44,212 bases of DNA, from NCBI GenBank assembly GCA_903946925.1, contig CAJAXK010000493.1:1-44212 (forward strand), in the 5' to 3' direction. Below the pieces are notes generated by a model, which was not told the origin of the DNA, searched no databases, and saw only the letters and a list, made by a program, of their open reading frames with translations. A program made the position numbers and the translations under genes. The stretch is from an uncultured Bacteroidales bacterium (GTDB taxonomy: Bacteria; Bacteroidota; Bacteroidia; Bacteroidales; UBA4417). Positions 17,006-25,339 of this stretch are shown here, in pieces (within the stretch, counting starts at the first letter, position 1; every line of letters begins with the position of its first letter).

Positions 17006-19363
17006 ATGAAGAAATCCCTACTCACTGTTTTCCTTTTCAGTTTAAGCCTTTTGCTTGCAGCCCAGCAACCCACCTATTCGAGGGTGAAAATATTTGCAGG
17101 TTCCAAAACCCTTGCCCAGCTACAATCCACCGGTATAGAGATAAACTCAGTTAATGCAAAGGATAACAGTTATTTAGCTGAAATTTCGGAAGCAGAGCTA
17201 AGCAAACTGGATGCCGCTGGTTTCCGTTATGAAATCGTGATACACAATATTGCGAAATATTACTCAGAAAGGGCATCCGAAAAAGTCCCGGAATCAAAAA
17301 CCAAATCACTCTTAAACGAAACCTGGCCACAGCCTGCAAATTTTGCACTTGGTTCTTGTGGCGGTTTTAGCACAGTTGACCAAATGCTTGCGCAAATAGA
17401 CCTTATGCGTTCGCTTTACCCTTCCCTTATTTCGGTTAAACAAGCTGTAAGCGATACCGTTACAACCATCGAAGGCCGGACAATGTACTATGTTCGCATA
17501 AGCGACAATCCCGATATAAACGAAACGGAACCTGAAGTGCTTTACACCGGAATGCACCATGCCCGCGAACCTATCGGGATGCAGCATTTGCTTTATTATA
17601 TGTGGTATTTGCTCGAAAATTATGGCAGCGACCCTTCCGTAAAACATTTGGTTGACAATACCGAAATGTATTTTATCCCTGTTATAAACGTTGATGGATA
17701 TACCTACAACATTACCAATAACCCCAATGGCGGTGGGCAATGGCGAAAGAACCGCCGAAACAACAATGATGGAAGTTTTGGGATAGACATTAACCGGAAT
17801 TATGGCTACGAATGGGGATACGATGATATTGGGTCTTCACCCGAGCCTGCAAGCGATACCTACCGTGGCACCGCAGCTTTTTCGGAACCCGAAACCCGTA
17901 TGATGAAATATTTTTGCGAAAGCCACAATTTCCCTATTGCGCTCAACTATCACTCTTACAGCAATTTGTTTCTGTATGCCTGGGGCTGGACAAGTTTCCC
18001 GTCGCCCGATAATACCATATTGGGGGCTTATGCCAAATTGATGACGAAAGAAAGCGGTTATACCTTTGGGCCGGGATCAACAACCATTTATCCAACCAAC
18101 GGTGGTTCCGACGACTGGATGTATGGCGAGCAAACCACCAAGCCTGCAATTTTTTCCTATACCCCCGAAATTGGCAATAGCGACGATGGTTTTTGGCCGA
18201 TACCGAGCCGTATTGTTCCGCTTTGTCAGGAAAACATGCTGGCAAGCATTACGGCTGCACGTTTGGTTGGGAATTATGCGATAATAAATGATAATAGCCC
18301 ATTGTTTGTGTGGGAACAGAGTGGCTATTTGCCTTTCGATGTTCAAAGGATGGGCATGCAGGAAGGAAGTTTTACGGCAACAATTATCCCTTTGGGCAAT
18401 AGTTTTGAACAAGTAGGGAGTCCAAAATCATATCAGGGATTGGCTTTGCTCGAAAAACAAACAGATTCAATAAGTTATCAGTTCAGCAACAACTTGCACG
18501 TTGGCGATACTATTCGCTATGTTTTAAGTGTTGATAATGGTTATTTTACCGAAAACGATACAGTTATGCGCATTTTTGGCTATCCGGTTACCGTTTTCGA
18601 AGACAAATTTTCGTCAAATGCAAACTGGACTGGAAATTGGGCGTTAACCAACTCGCAATATTTTTCACCAAATTCGTCCATGACCGATTCTCCAAATGGG
18701 AATTATACGGCCAATGCAAACAAAACCATTACTTTGAAGAATGAGATTGCCCTTAACAATACACTTTTGATGGTATTGCAGTTCATGGCTAAATGGGCAC
18801 TTGAACCTGAATACGATTATGTTCAGGTAGGTATTTCGATAGATAATGGTGCAAGCTGGTTGCCATTACAAGGAAATTATACCAATCCCGGATCGATTTA
18901 TCAGCCTTTTGGCCAACCGCTTTACGATGGCTCCGAATCCGATTGGGTGCGCGAAATCATTTCGTTGAACGAATATATGGGGCAAAAAATTAAACTACGC
19001 TTTCAACTGAGATCAGATATGGGAACTGAAATGGATGGGTTTTATTTCGACGATTTCAATATCAGCATGGTGTTGGACCCTACCACCATTAATGAAGCCG
19101 AAGCAAGTTCTGGATTTTTGGGCATTCCTTTCCCTAATCCGGCTACCGGAAGTTTTGAAATAGAATACAAATTACCGGAAAACACAGGGGATGCTGTCTT
19201 ACAAATAGTAACTGCTGCAGGTTCAGAAGTACTCAAAACACATCTTTCCACACCAAATAGCTCTGCATTAATTGATATTCGAAATCTGAGTGCAGGAATA
19301 TATTTTGTAAGCATTGTGTCCGAAAAATTCAATTCGCCGGTGCGTAAGCTTATTGTGAAATAA
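17006..19363 (+). CDS. Secreted M14 carboxypeptidase with type IX sorting domain
   Basis: A 785-aa extracellular enzyme. Signal peptide MKKSLLTVFLFSLSLLLAAQ; a short N-terminal prodomain-like region; M14 catalytic domain at ~120-420 with the zinc motif MHHAREP (His185, Glu188), substrate-binding INRNYGYEWGYDD (Arg264), third zinc ligand His316 (NYHSYSN) and catalytic Glu388 (YTPEIG). A complete active site is therefore present. The region ~530-690 resembles a MAM/jelly-roll-type beta domain (WDNWTGNWALT-like, FYFDDFNIS). The last ~80 residues (FPNPATGSFEIEYKL...LSAGIYFVSIVS...RKLIVK) are a type A sorting domain for type IX secretion and surface attachment. It lies just after gldE-gldD. Trypsin-like processing of the prodomain is inferred. 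Confidence 0.93.
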   Translation: MKKSLLTVFLFSLSLLLAAQQPTYSRVKIFAGSKTLAQLQSTGIEINSVNAKDNSYLAEISEAELSKLDAAGFRYEIVIHNIAKYYSERASEKVPESKTKSLLNETWPQPANFALGSCGGFSTVDQMLAQIDLMRSLYPSLISVKQAVSDTVTTIEGRTMYYVRISDNPDINETEPEVLYTGMHHAREPIGMQHLLYYMWYLLENYGSDPSVKHLVDNTEMYFIPVINVDGYTYNITNNPNGGGQWRKNRRNNNDGSFGIDINRNYGYEWGYDDIGSSPEPASDTYRGTAAFSEPETRMMKYFCESHNFPIALNYHSYSNLFLYAWGWTSFPSPDNTILGAYAKLMTKESGYTFGPGSTTIYPTNGGSDDWMYGEQTTKPAIFSYTPEIGNSDDGFWPIPSRIVPLCQENMLASITAARLVGNYAIINDNSPLFVWEQSGYLPFDVQRMGMQEGSFTATIIPLGNSFEQVGSPKSYQGLALLEKQTDSISYQFSNNLHVGDTIRYVLSVDNGYFTENDTVMRIFGYPVTVFEDKFSSNANWTGNWALTNSQYFSPNSSMTDSPNGNYTANANKTITLKNEIALNNTLLMVLQFMAKWALEPEYDYVQVGISIDNGASWLPLQGNYTNPGSIYQPFGQPLYDGSESDWVREIISLNEYMGQKIKLRFQLRSDMGTEMDGFYFDDFNISMVLDPTTINEAEASSGFLGIPFPNPATGSFEIEYKLPENTGDAVLQIVTAAGSEVLKTHLSTPNSSALIDIRNLSAGIYFVSIVSEKFNSPVRKLIVK

Positions 19364-19438
19364 GCCGGAGTTTCATTCTGTTTGTAAAATAATACCATCG
19401 CTTTGGGTATGATAGCGTGCTACCGAAATACATCTTGC

Positions 19439-19468
19439 TTGAAAATAACAAGATAAACAGTACTTTTG
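19439..19468 (+). promoter_or_regulatory. Promoter of the cysCDN operon
   Basis: TTG (19439-19441) and TACTTTTG (19461-19468) are separated by 19 nt, close to the Bacteroidota consensus. The cysC GTG start follows 28 nt after. Confidence 0.65.
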
Positions 19469-19496
19469 TAACTTCTTACAAAAACGTAAAACTGAA

Positions 19497-20099
19497 GTGG
19501 AGCAAGGCAAAGTATATCCCCTTTTCGAGAAATTAGTGAGTCGCGAAGCCAAGGAACAAAAACTTGGGCAACGCGCAAAGGTAATCTGGTTCACCGGGCT
19601 GCCATGTTCGGGCAAAACCACACTGGCTCTGGCACTGGAAAAACATCTTTTTTCGAAAGGCATGTTTTGTCAAGTGCTTGATGGCGACAATGTTCGGTGC
19701 GGAATCAACAACAACCTGGGTTTCAGCAACGCCGACAGGTTAGAAAACATCCGCCGGATAGCCGAAATTTCAAAACTTTTCCTCTCGGCTGGTATCATCA
19801 CCATAAATGCTTTTGTAAGCCCAACCAACGAAATCCGTGATCTTGCCAGAGGAATTATTGGCGAGGACGATTTTATTGAGATTTTCCTAAACCCTTCCCT
19901 TTCGTCATGCGAACAGCGTGATGTGAAAGGCATGTATAGGAAAGCCCGTGCCGGACAAATTGCAGATTTTACCGGTGTTAATGCCCCATTCGAAATACCG
20001 GAAAATGCACAACTGGAAATACATACCGATACCGAAAACGTAGAAACTTCGTTACAACAAATCCTTGATAGCATCCTGCCAATCCTTTCGTTGGCATAA
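19497..20099 (+). CDS. cysC: Adenylylsulfate (APS) kinase
   Basis: Phosphorylates APS to PAPS, the activated sulfate donor. The 200-aa protein has the P-loop GLPCSGKT (34-41), the DGDNVR motif (62-67), RLENIRRIAEISKLFLSAG, the AFVSP motif and RDVKGMYRKARAGQI, with the lid segment NAPFEIPENAQLEIHT. Start is a GTG at 19497, the first in-frame initiator after the promoter. It is a stand-alone enzyme, not fused to CysN, and it leads the operon cysC-cysD-cysN; the next gene begins 48 nt later. Confidence 0.96.
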   Translation: MEQGKVYPLFEKLVSREAKEQKLGQRAKVIWFTGLPCSGKTTLALALEKHLFSKGMFCQVLDGDNVRCGINNNLGFSNADRLENIRRIAEISKLFLSAGIITINAFVSPTNEIRDLARGIIGEDDFIEIFLNPSLSSCEQRDVKGMYRKARAGQIADFTGVNAPFEIPENAQLEIHTDTENVETSLQQILDSILPILSLA

Positions 20100-20147
20100 G
20101 AATACGACACTTTTCAAAGCATCCTTTTTAGCACCAAAATTTCAAGC

Positions 20148-21053
20148 ATGACCAACTACAATCTTTCACATCTCGACGAACTTGAAAGCGAATCCATTTT
20201 TGTGATCCGCGAAGTAGCAGCCCAGTTCGAACGCCCGGCAATTCTTTTTTCGGGTGGCAAAGATAGCATTGTAATGACATACCTGGCCCGCAAGGCATTC
20301 TGGCCTTCCAGAATTCCTTTTCCATTGCTCCATGTTGATACAGGCCACAATTTTCAGGAAACCATTGATTACCGCGATAATTTGGTACAGGAACTTGGCG
20401 TAAAACTCGTGGTAGGATCGGTCCAGGAATCAATTGATACCGGGCGTGTTGTTGAAGAAAAAGGCTACAGTGCAAGCCGCAATTTGTTGCAAACCGTTAC
20501 TCTTCTCGATACCATCGAAAAATACAAGTTTGATGCTTGCATGGGCGGTGGCCGCCGCGACGAGGAAAAAGCACGTGCCAAAGAACGCTTCTTTTCGCAC
20601 CGCGATGAGTTTGGCCAATGGGATCCTAAGAACCAGCGCCCTGAATTGTGGAATATTTTTAATGGCCGCAAACATATTGGTGAGCATTTCAGGGTGTTCC
20701 CAATCAGCAACTGGACCGAAATGGATGTTTGGCAATATATCCTCAAAGAAAATATACCCATGCCAAGCATTTATTATACACACGAGCGCGAAGCCTTCCT
20801 TCGCGATGGGGTGTGGCTTGCAAATGCCCCTTTCATGAAACTGAAGCCAAACGAAAAACTCGAAACCAAGGTTGTAAGGTGCCGCACCATTGGTGATGTT
20901 TCCTGCACAGGGCTTAACCTTTCGACAGCCAATTCATTGGAGGAAATAATTGCTGAAATAGCGGCAACTAGGGTAACCGAACGTGGCAGCCGAGCTGACG
21001 ATATGCGCAGCGAAGCAGCCATGGAAGACAGGAAAAAAGAAGGATATTTTTAA
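20148..21053 (+). CDS. cysD: Sulfate adenylyltransferase subunit 2
   Basis: Catalytic subunit of ATP sulfurylase; forms APS and pyrophosphate from ATP and sulfate, driven by GTP hydrolysis in CysN. The 301-aa length is usual. The PP-loop ATP-pyrophosphatase motif FSGGKDSIV is at 34-42, followed by PLLHVDTGHNFQETIDYRD and the GGGRRDEEKARAKERFFSHRD signature, and NWTEMDVWQYI. The C-terminus RSEAAMEDRKKEGYF is typical. It sits 58 nt before cysN. Confidence 0.97.
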   Translation: MTNYNLSHLDELESESIFVIREVAAQFERPAILFSGGKDSIVMTYLARKAFWPSRIPFPLLHVDTGHNFQETIDYRDNLVQELGVKLVVGSVQESIDTGRVVEEKGYSASRNLLQTVTLLDTIEKYKFDACMGGGRRDEEKARAKERFFSHRDEFGQWDPKNQRPELWNIFNGRKHIGEHFRVFPISNWTEMDVWQYILKENIPMPSIYYTHEREAFLRDGVWLANAPFMKLKPNEKLETKVVRCRTIGDVSCTGLNLSTANSLEEIIAEIAATRVTERGSRADDMRSEAAMEDRKKEGYF

Positions 21054-21111
21054 CGCCAATATTTGAAACCAACCTGGCGATTGACAAAAACAGAAAAGTA
21101 AAAGTACTAAA

Positions 21112-22386
21112 ATGACCGAATTTTCATCCAAAGGATATCTGAATATGGAGCTGTTGCGATTTACAACAGCCGGAAGCGTTGATGATGGCAAGAGTACGCT
21201 CATCGGCAGGCTTTTATACGACAGCAAATCAATTTTTGAAGATCAGCTCGAAGCTGTGAAGCGTGCAAGCATACAACGTGGGAATGAACATATTAATCTT
21301 GCATTGGTAACCGATGGCCTCCGTGCCGAACGCGAGCAGGGCATAACCATTGATGTGGCTTACCGCTACTTTGCAACGCCAAAACGCAAATTTATTATCG
21401 CCGATACGCCGGGCCATATACAATATACCCGCAATATGGTTACCGGTGCTTCCACTGCCAATGCCGCCCTAATACTTATTGATGCTCGAAACGGTGTAAC
21501 CGAACAAACTTACCGCCATACCTATATCGCCACGCTCCTGCAAATACCTCACATCATTATCTGTATCAACAAAATGGATCTTGTTGGTTACAGCGAGGAG
21601 GTATATAATGAAATACATGAGAAATTTGTTGCTTTCGCACTTAAGCTGAACGTGAAGGATTTCCGGTTTGTTCCTATAAGTGCATTGCATGGCGATAATG
21701 TGGTGGAACCTTCGACAAACATGGGCTGGTATAATAATGGCACTTTGCTTGAAGTGTTGGAAACTTTGCCTATTGATCACGATTACAATCTTACCGATGC
21801 ACGATTCCCGGTTCAATACGTAATCAGGCCAATTTCGGACGAATACCACGATTACCGTGGGTATGCCGGACGTATCGATGGAGGTGTTTTTAAAACCGGC
21901 GATAAAGTGATGATTCTTCCAGGTGGTTTCCACTCCACAATTAAATCTATCGAATTGCAGGACAAGCAATTGCAACAGGCTTTCCCTCCCATGTCAGTTA
22001 CCATGCAGCTTACTGACGATATTGACATTAGCCGTGGCGATATGATTGTGAAAGCAGATAACCGTCCGCAGGTAAGCCAGGATATTACCCTTATGGTTTG
22101 CTGGATGAGCCCGCGGCCTTTACAGATTAATGGAAAATACGCCTTAAAACATACCACTCGCGATGTGCGTTGCCTGGTGAAAGAAGTTCATTACAAAGTA
22201 AATGTAAATACGCTCGGACAGATTACCGATGATACCGAGGTGAAAATGAACGATATAGCACATATCGCCATCCGTACCACAAAACCATTGCTTTTTGATT
22301 CGTATAACCAAAACCGTATAACCGGAGCCGTAATTTTTATTGACGAAGGAACAAACGAAACGGTAGGAGTGGGGATGATAGAATAA
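21112..22386 (+). CDS. cysN: Sulfate adenylyltransferase subunit 1 (GTPase)
   Basis: EF-Tu-like GTPase that couples GTP hydrolysis to APS formation by CysD. G1 GSVDDGKS (21-28), G2 region GITIDVAYRYF, G3 DTPGH, G4 NKMD, and then two beta-barrel domains (FPVQYVIRP...; VNTLGQITDDTEVKMNDIAHI). At 424 aa it ends before the APS-kinase domain found in fused CysNC proteins, which fits the separate cysC. No cysH, cysI or sulfotransferase is in the window, so PAPS could serve assimilation or sulfation of surface polymers. Confidence 0.97.
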   Translation: MTEFSSKGYLNMELLRFTTAGSVDDGKSTLIGRLLYDSKSIFEDQLEAVKRASIQRGNEHINLALVTDGLRAEREQGITIDVAYRYFATPKRKFIIADTPGHIQYTRNMVTGASTANAALILIDARNGVTEQTYRHTYIATLLQIPHIIICINKMDLVGYSEEVYNEIHEKFVAFALKLNVKDFRFVPISALHGDNVVEPSTNMGWYNNGTLLEVLETLPIDHDYNLTDARFPVQYVIRPISDEYHDYRGYAGRIDGGVFKTGDKVMILPGGFHSTIKSIELQDKQLQQAFPPMSVTMQLTDDIDISRGDMIVKADNRPQVSQDITLMVCWMSPRPLQINGKYALKHTTRDVRCLVKEVHYKVNVNTLGQITDDTEVKMNDIAHIAIRTTKPLLFDSYNQNRITGAVIFIDEGTNETVGVGMIE

Positions 22387-22673
22387 AAGTTCAAGAAGTG
22401 CCAAACCGCACTTTCCGTTATTGGGTCTTAAAAGAAAGTCAGCCAAAAATGCCTTTATTGGTAGGTTTGGCTGATATTTAGTTTATGAGGTTAATTTATT
22501 TGGGATGTTCTTTTTGAATGGAGAAAAGCTAATTTGTTGTTTATAAACACCTGTTTTGCAATAAAATCTGTTTCAAATAAACAAAAATATTATCTATACT
22601 ATTCATTATTAACAATTTGAGTGTGGTAAAGAATATTTTTCAAAAATATTTGCATTTGCCTAACAAAATAGCT
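22387..22673. other. AT-rich gap between cysN and the efflux operon
   Basis: No gene. A hairpin with arms AGCCAAA/TTTGGCT (22441-22472) could end the cysCDN transcript but lacks a T-tract. A perfect inverted repeat AATATTTTT-C-AAAAATATT at 22632-22650 lies just upstream of the next promoter and may be a regulatory site. Confidence 0.5.
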
Positions 22674-22700
22674 TACCTTTGTGAGCGAATATTCACTTAC
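22649..22700 (+). promoter_or_regulatory. Promoter and probable TetR operator of the efflux operon
   Basis: TTTG (22649-22652) and TACCTTTG (22674-22681) form the promoter. Overlapping its end is the 20-nt palindrome GTGAGCGAATATTCACTTAC (22681-22700), 8 of 10 positions matched between halves, covering the expected start of transcription. This is the classic placement for a TetR-family repressor site, and a TetR gene is second in the operon. Binding is inferred. Confidence 0.65.
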
Positions 22701-22731
22701 TCTTTTTTGTCCATCAATCCATCCCTACAAA

Positions 22732-23070
22732 ATGATAATCACCAAATACCAGCAGCAGTTAATTAAAGATACTCCCCACAAAATTGATGTTAGGGAAATG
22801 TATAACAAGGAATCGGCTCAGGCAATGCTTATGGCATTAAAACCCGGCGAAAGGCTGAAACCGCATAAAACCCCGGTTGATGTGTTTTTCTTTATACTTG
22901 AAGGAACGCCAACTATTCATATTGGCAACGAAAGTGCGGTGTGCGAAGCTGACACACTTGTAGAAAGCCCTGCCGATATTGTACATTACATCAACAATAA
23001 TTCCGAAAGTTCAGCCAGGATCTTGGTTGTAAAAGCTCCTAGGCCAACAAGCCCAACAAAAGTGCTTTAA
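22732..23070 (+). CDS. Small cupin-domain protein
   Basis: A 112-aa single-domain cupin: MALKPGERLKPHKTPVDVFFFILEGTPTIHIGN (first cupin motif region, shortened by position) followed by ADTLVESPADIVHYINNNSESSARILVVKAP (second motif region). The metal-binding His pattern is degenerate: one His in KPHKTP and one in IVHYI are visible. The start at ATG 22732 is chosen because an upstream in-frame GTG (22681) overlaps the -7 box and the operator. First gene of the operon; 61 nt separate it from tetR. A ligand-sensing or small-molecule role is possible, but none can be assigned. Confidence 0.8.
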   Translation: MIITKYQQQLIKDTPHKIDVREMYNKESAQAMLMALKPGERLKPHKTPVDVFFFILEGTPTIHIGNESAVCEADTLVESPADIVHYINNNSESSARILVVKAPRPTSPTKVL

Positions 23071-23131
23071 AAAATTTACTTTTGACAATTAAACAAAAAC
23101 ATACTCCGAACGCCAAAAACACTTATTAAAA

Positions 23132-23719
23132 ATGGAAATAACCCCACGTCAGACAGAGATCATTGAGGCGGCTGGTAAAATACTTACAAGCTCAGGAGTT
23201 AGTGGCTTGACGATAAAAAACCTGGCTAAAGAAATGGGTTTTTCTGAAAGTGCAATCTATAGGCATTTTAAAAGCAAAGAGGAAATTATAGTGGCTATGC
23301 TAAATTACCTGGCTGATGATATTGACAAAAGGTTAACGGATTTGAACAAACCTGTGGAACCGGATGAACAGTTCAAATCCCTTTTCCGGGAACAATTCAG
23401 GTTTTTTAGTTTAAAACCGCATTTTGTTGTGGCCGTTTTTTCGGATGGGTTAATGGAGGAAAGCCAACTCATCAATAAAAACATCCTTAAACTAATGAAT
23501 GTAAAGATTAAGCACCTTATGCCCATAATAATGGAAGGGCAACAAACAGGCAGTTTCACCAATGCGCTTACAACCGATGAACTTATGCACATAATCATGG
23601 GCACATTTAAACTTCAGATGTTCAAATGGCGGATTGCCAATTTTGAATTTGACATCAAACGGAATGGCGAGAATATGGTGCAATCAATACTTACCCTTAT
23701 AAAAACCAAAGCAGCATGA
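23132..23719 (+). CDS. TetR/AcrR-family transcriptional regulator
   Basis: A 195-aa repressor-type regulator. The N-terminal helix-turn-helix is at about 24-52 (SGLTIKNLAKEMGFSESAIYRHF then KSKEEII); the C-terminal ~140 residues form the helical ligand and dimer domain, which is too divergent to predict a ligand. Its ATGA end overlaps the ATG of the following secreted-protein gene (23716-23719), so they are translationally coupled. As the second gene of an RND efflux operon with a palindrome on the promoter, it probably represses its own operon and is released by a pump substrate. A weak -7-like TACTTTTG at 23078-23085 might give an additional internal promoter. Confidence 0.92.
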   Translation: MEITPRQTEIIEAAGKILTSSGVSGLTIKNLAKEMGFSESAIYRHFKSKEEIIVAMLNYLADDIDKRLTDLNKPVEPDEQFKSLFREQFRFFSLKPHFVVAVFSDGLMEESQLINKNILKLMNVKIKHLMPIIMEGQQTGSFTNALTTDELMHIIMGTFKLQMFKWRIANFEFDIKRNGENMVQSILTLIKTKAA

Positions 23720-25317
23720 AAACCACCCTTTGCTTCCTAATGTTTTTGCTGTTCCTTTCAGAGGTAAAATCGCAGAATGCCCCTTTTCAAATTGCGCTCG
23801 AACCAATCAGTATAAGTGGGTTAACAGGATTGCAGACTTTTGCTTTTGGTCAGCATGAGGGTAAATGGCTAATACTTGGAGGACGCTTGGATGGCTTGCA
23901 CCGCCGCCAGCCCTGGGCAACATTTAATGTGGAAGGACAAAACAAACAACTAATTGTTGTAGATCCAGTTTCAAAACAAAAATGGTCAGTTGCCATAACA
24001 TCATTACCTGTTGCCATGCAGGAGCAACTTAGTTCGACCAATATGGAATTTCATCAGGAAGGTGATTATTTGTATATTATTGGTGGTTATGGATACAGCA
24101 ATACTGCTGGCGACCATATAACTTATCCTAACATGATTGCAGTTAAAGTTCCTGATGTTATTGATGCCATTCTAAATGGAGGCTCAATAGCCCCCTATTT
24201 CAGGCAAATATCCGACGAATTGTTTGCAGTAACTGGCGGTTATTTGAATAAAGTATATAATACCTACTATCTTACTGGTGGACAAAGGTTTGATGGAAGA
24301 TATAACCCGATGAATAATCCTACTTTTACCCAGGAATATACCAATTCAATACGAAAGTTTACTATTTCCGACAATGGAACCGATTTGATTGTAACACATC
24401 TACAGGCAATTACGGATGAAGTAAATCTACATCGTAGGGATTATAATGTGGTTCCTCAAATACTGCCAAACCAACAGGAAGGGCTTACTGCTTTTTCGGG
24501 TGTATTTCAGGTGGGTGCAGATTTGCCTTTCCTGAATTGTGTAAATATTGACAGTTCAGCTTATTATGTAAACAATGATTTTTCCCAGTATTATAACCAT
24601 TACCATTGTGCAAATATCCCATTATACAGTTCTAATGCCAATGAAATGCACAACTTGTTTTTTGGCGGTATTTCCCAATATTACGATAGTGCGGGAGTAT
24701 TGGTGCAAAACAATGATGTTCCTTTTGTGAAAACTATTGCCCGGGTTACACGCGATGCTAATGGAACTATGGCCGAATATAAATTGCCCATCGAGATGCC
24801 ATCCTTGTTAGGCGCTGGTGCCGAATTTATTCCAACAGATGTACCTGTATATCCCAACGAGGTTATTAAACTGGATGACCTAACTTCGGATTCTACCCTT
24901 TTGGGCTATATTTATGGCGGAATCAATAGCACGGAGCCTAATATATTTTGGGTCAACGATGGAACACAAAGCATTGCCAGCAACGGGATTTTCAAGGTTT
25001 TTCTTATAAAAAGCTCACAGGTTGGTATTGATGAACTCAATACACAAAGTATTGGTTCATTGCATCTTCAGGTATATCCTAACCCGAACGATGGGGTCTT
25101 CAGTTTGAAATTTAACCTTAAAGGCATGACTGAAATTCGCCTCATCATTTCGGATATGAATGGTAAAGTATTGGAAGATTCTGTTGTCGCGCAACTTAAC
25201 ATAGGTGAAAATACTCTTTTACGAACTGTTGAAAACCATTCCAAAGGAGGTATTTACTTTATCACCGTGGAAACTTCGTACGAAAAAGCAACCCAAAAAA
25301 TAATTATTGAACCCTAA
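23716..25317 (+). CDS. Kelch-like secreted protein with type IX sorting domain
   Basis: A 533-aa protein with a signal peptide (MKTTLCFLMFLLFLSEVKSQ). The body has repeated Gly-Gly blades typical of kelch beta-propellers: WLILGGRLDG (55-56), LYIIGGYGYS (123-124), FAVTGGYLN (174-175), YYLTGGQRFDG (188-189), LFFGGISQYYD (317-318) and YIYGGINS. The C-terminal ~85 residues (LQVYPNPNDGVFSLKFNLKGM...GGIYFITVETSYEKATQKIIIEP, in two pieces) are a type A type IX sorting domain, so it is probably exported to the surface. It overlaps tetR by 4 nt and is 22 nt from tolC, which makes it an integral operon member. Its function is unknown. A secreted propeller between regulator and pump is unusual. Confidence 0.8.
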   Translation: MKTTLCFLMFLLFLSEVKSQNAPFQIALEPISISGLTGLQTFAFGQHEGKWLILGGRLDGLHRRQPWATFNVEGQNKQLIVVDPVSKQKWSVAITSLPVAMQEQLSSTNMEFHQEGDYLYIIGGYGYSNTAGDHITYPNMIAVKVPDVIDAILNGGSIAPYFRQISDELFAVTGGYLNKVYNTYYLTGGQRFDGRYNPMNNPTFTQEYTNSIRKFTISDNGTDLIVTHLQAITDEVNLHRRDYNVVPQILPNQQEGLTAFSGVFQVGADLPFLNCVNIDSSAYYVNNDFSQYYNHYHCANIPLYSSNANEMHNLFFGGISQYYDSAGVLVQNNDVPFVKTIARVTRDANGTMAEYKLPIEMPSLLGAGAEFIPTDVPVYPNEVIKLDDLTSDSTLLGYIYGGINSTEPNIFWVNDGTQSIASNGIFKVFLIKSSQVGIDELNTQSIGSLHLQVYPNPNDGVFSLKFNLKGMTEIRLIISDMNGKVLEDSVVAQLNIGENTLLRTVENHSKGGIYFITVETSYEKATQKIIIEP

Positions 25318-25339
25318 CCCCTAAAAAATTTGTTAAATT

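Noticed and set aside
21469-21975. 168-aa minus-strand frame inside cysN
   Set aside because: Antisense to conserved GTPase motifs; composition is that of a shadow frame.
22441-22472. Hairpin after cysN as a firm terminator
   Set aside because: Good AGCCAAA/TTTGGCT arms but no T-tract; kept only as a remark in the gap entry.
22681-22731. GTG at 22681 as the cupin start (17 extra residues)
   Set aside because: The GTG overlaps the -7 box and the palindrome, so it would not be transcribed; ATG 22732 fits the cupin fold.
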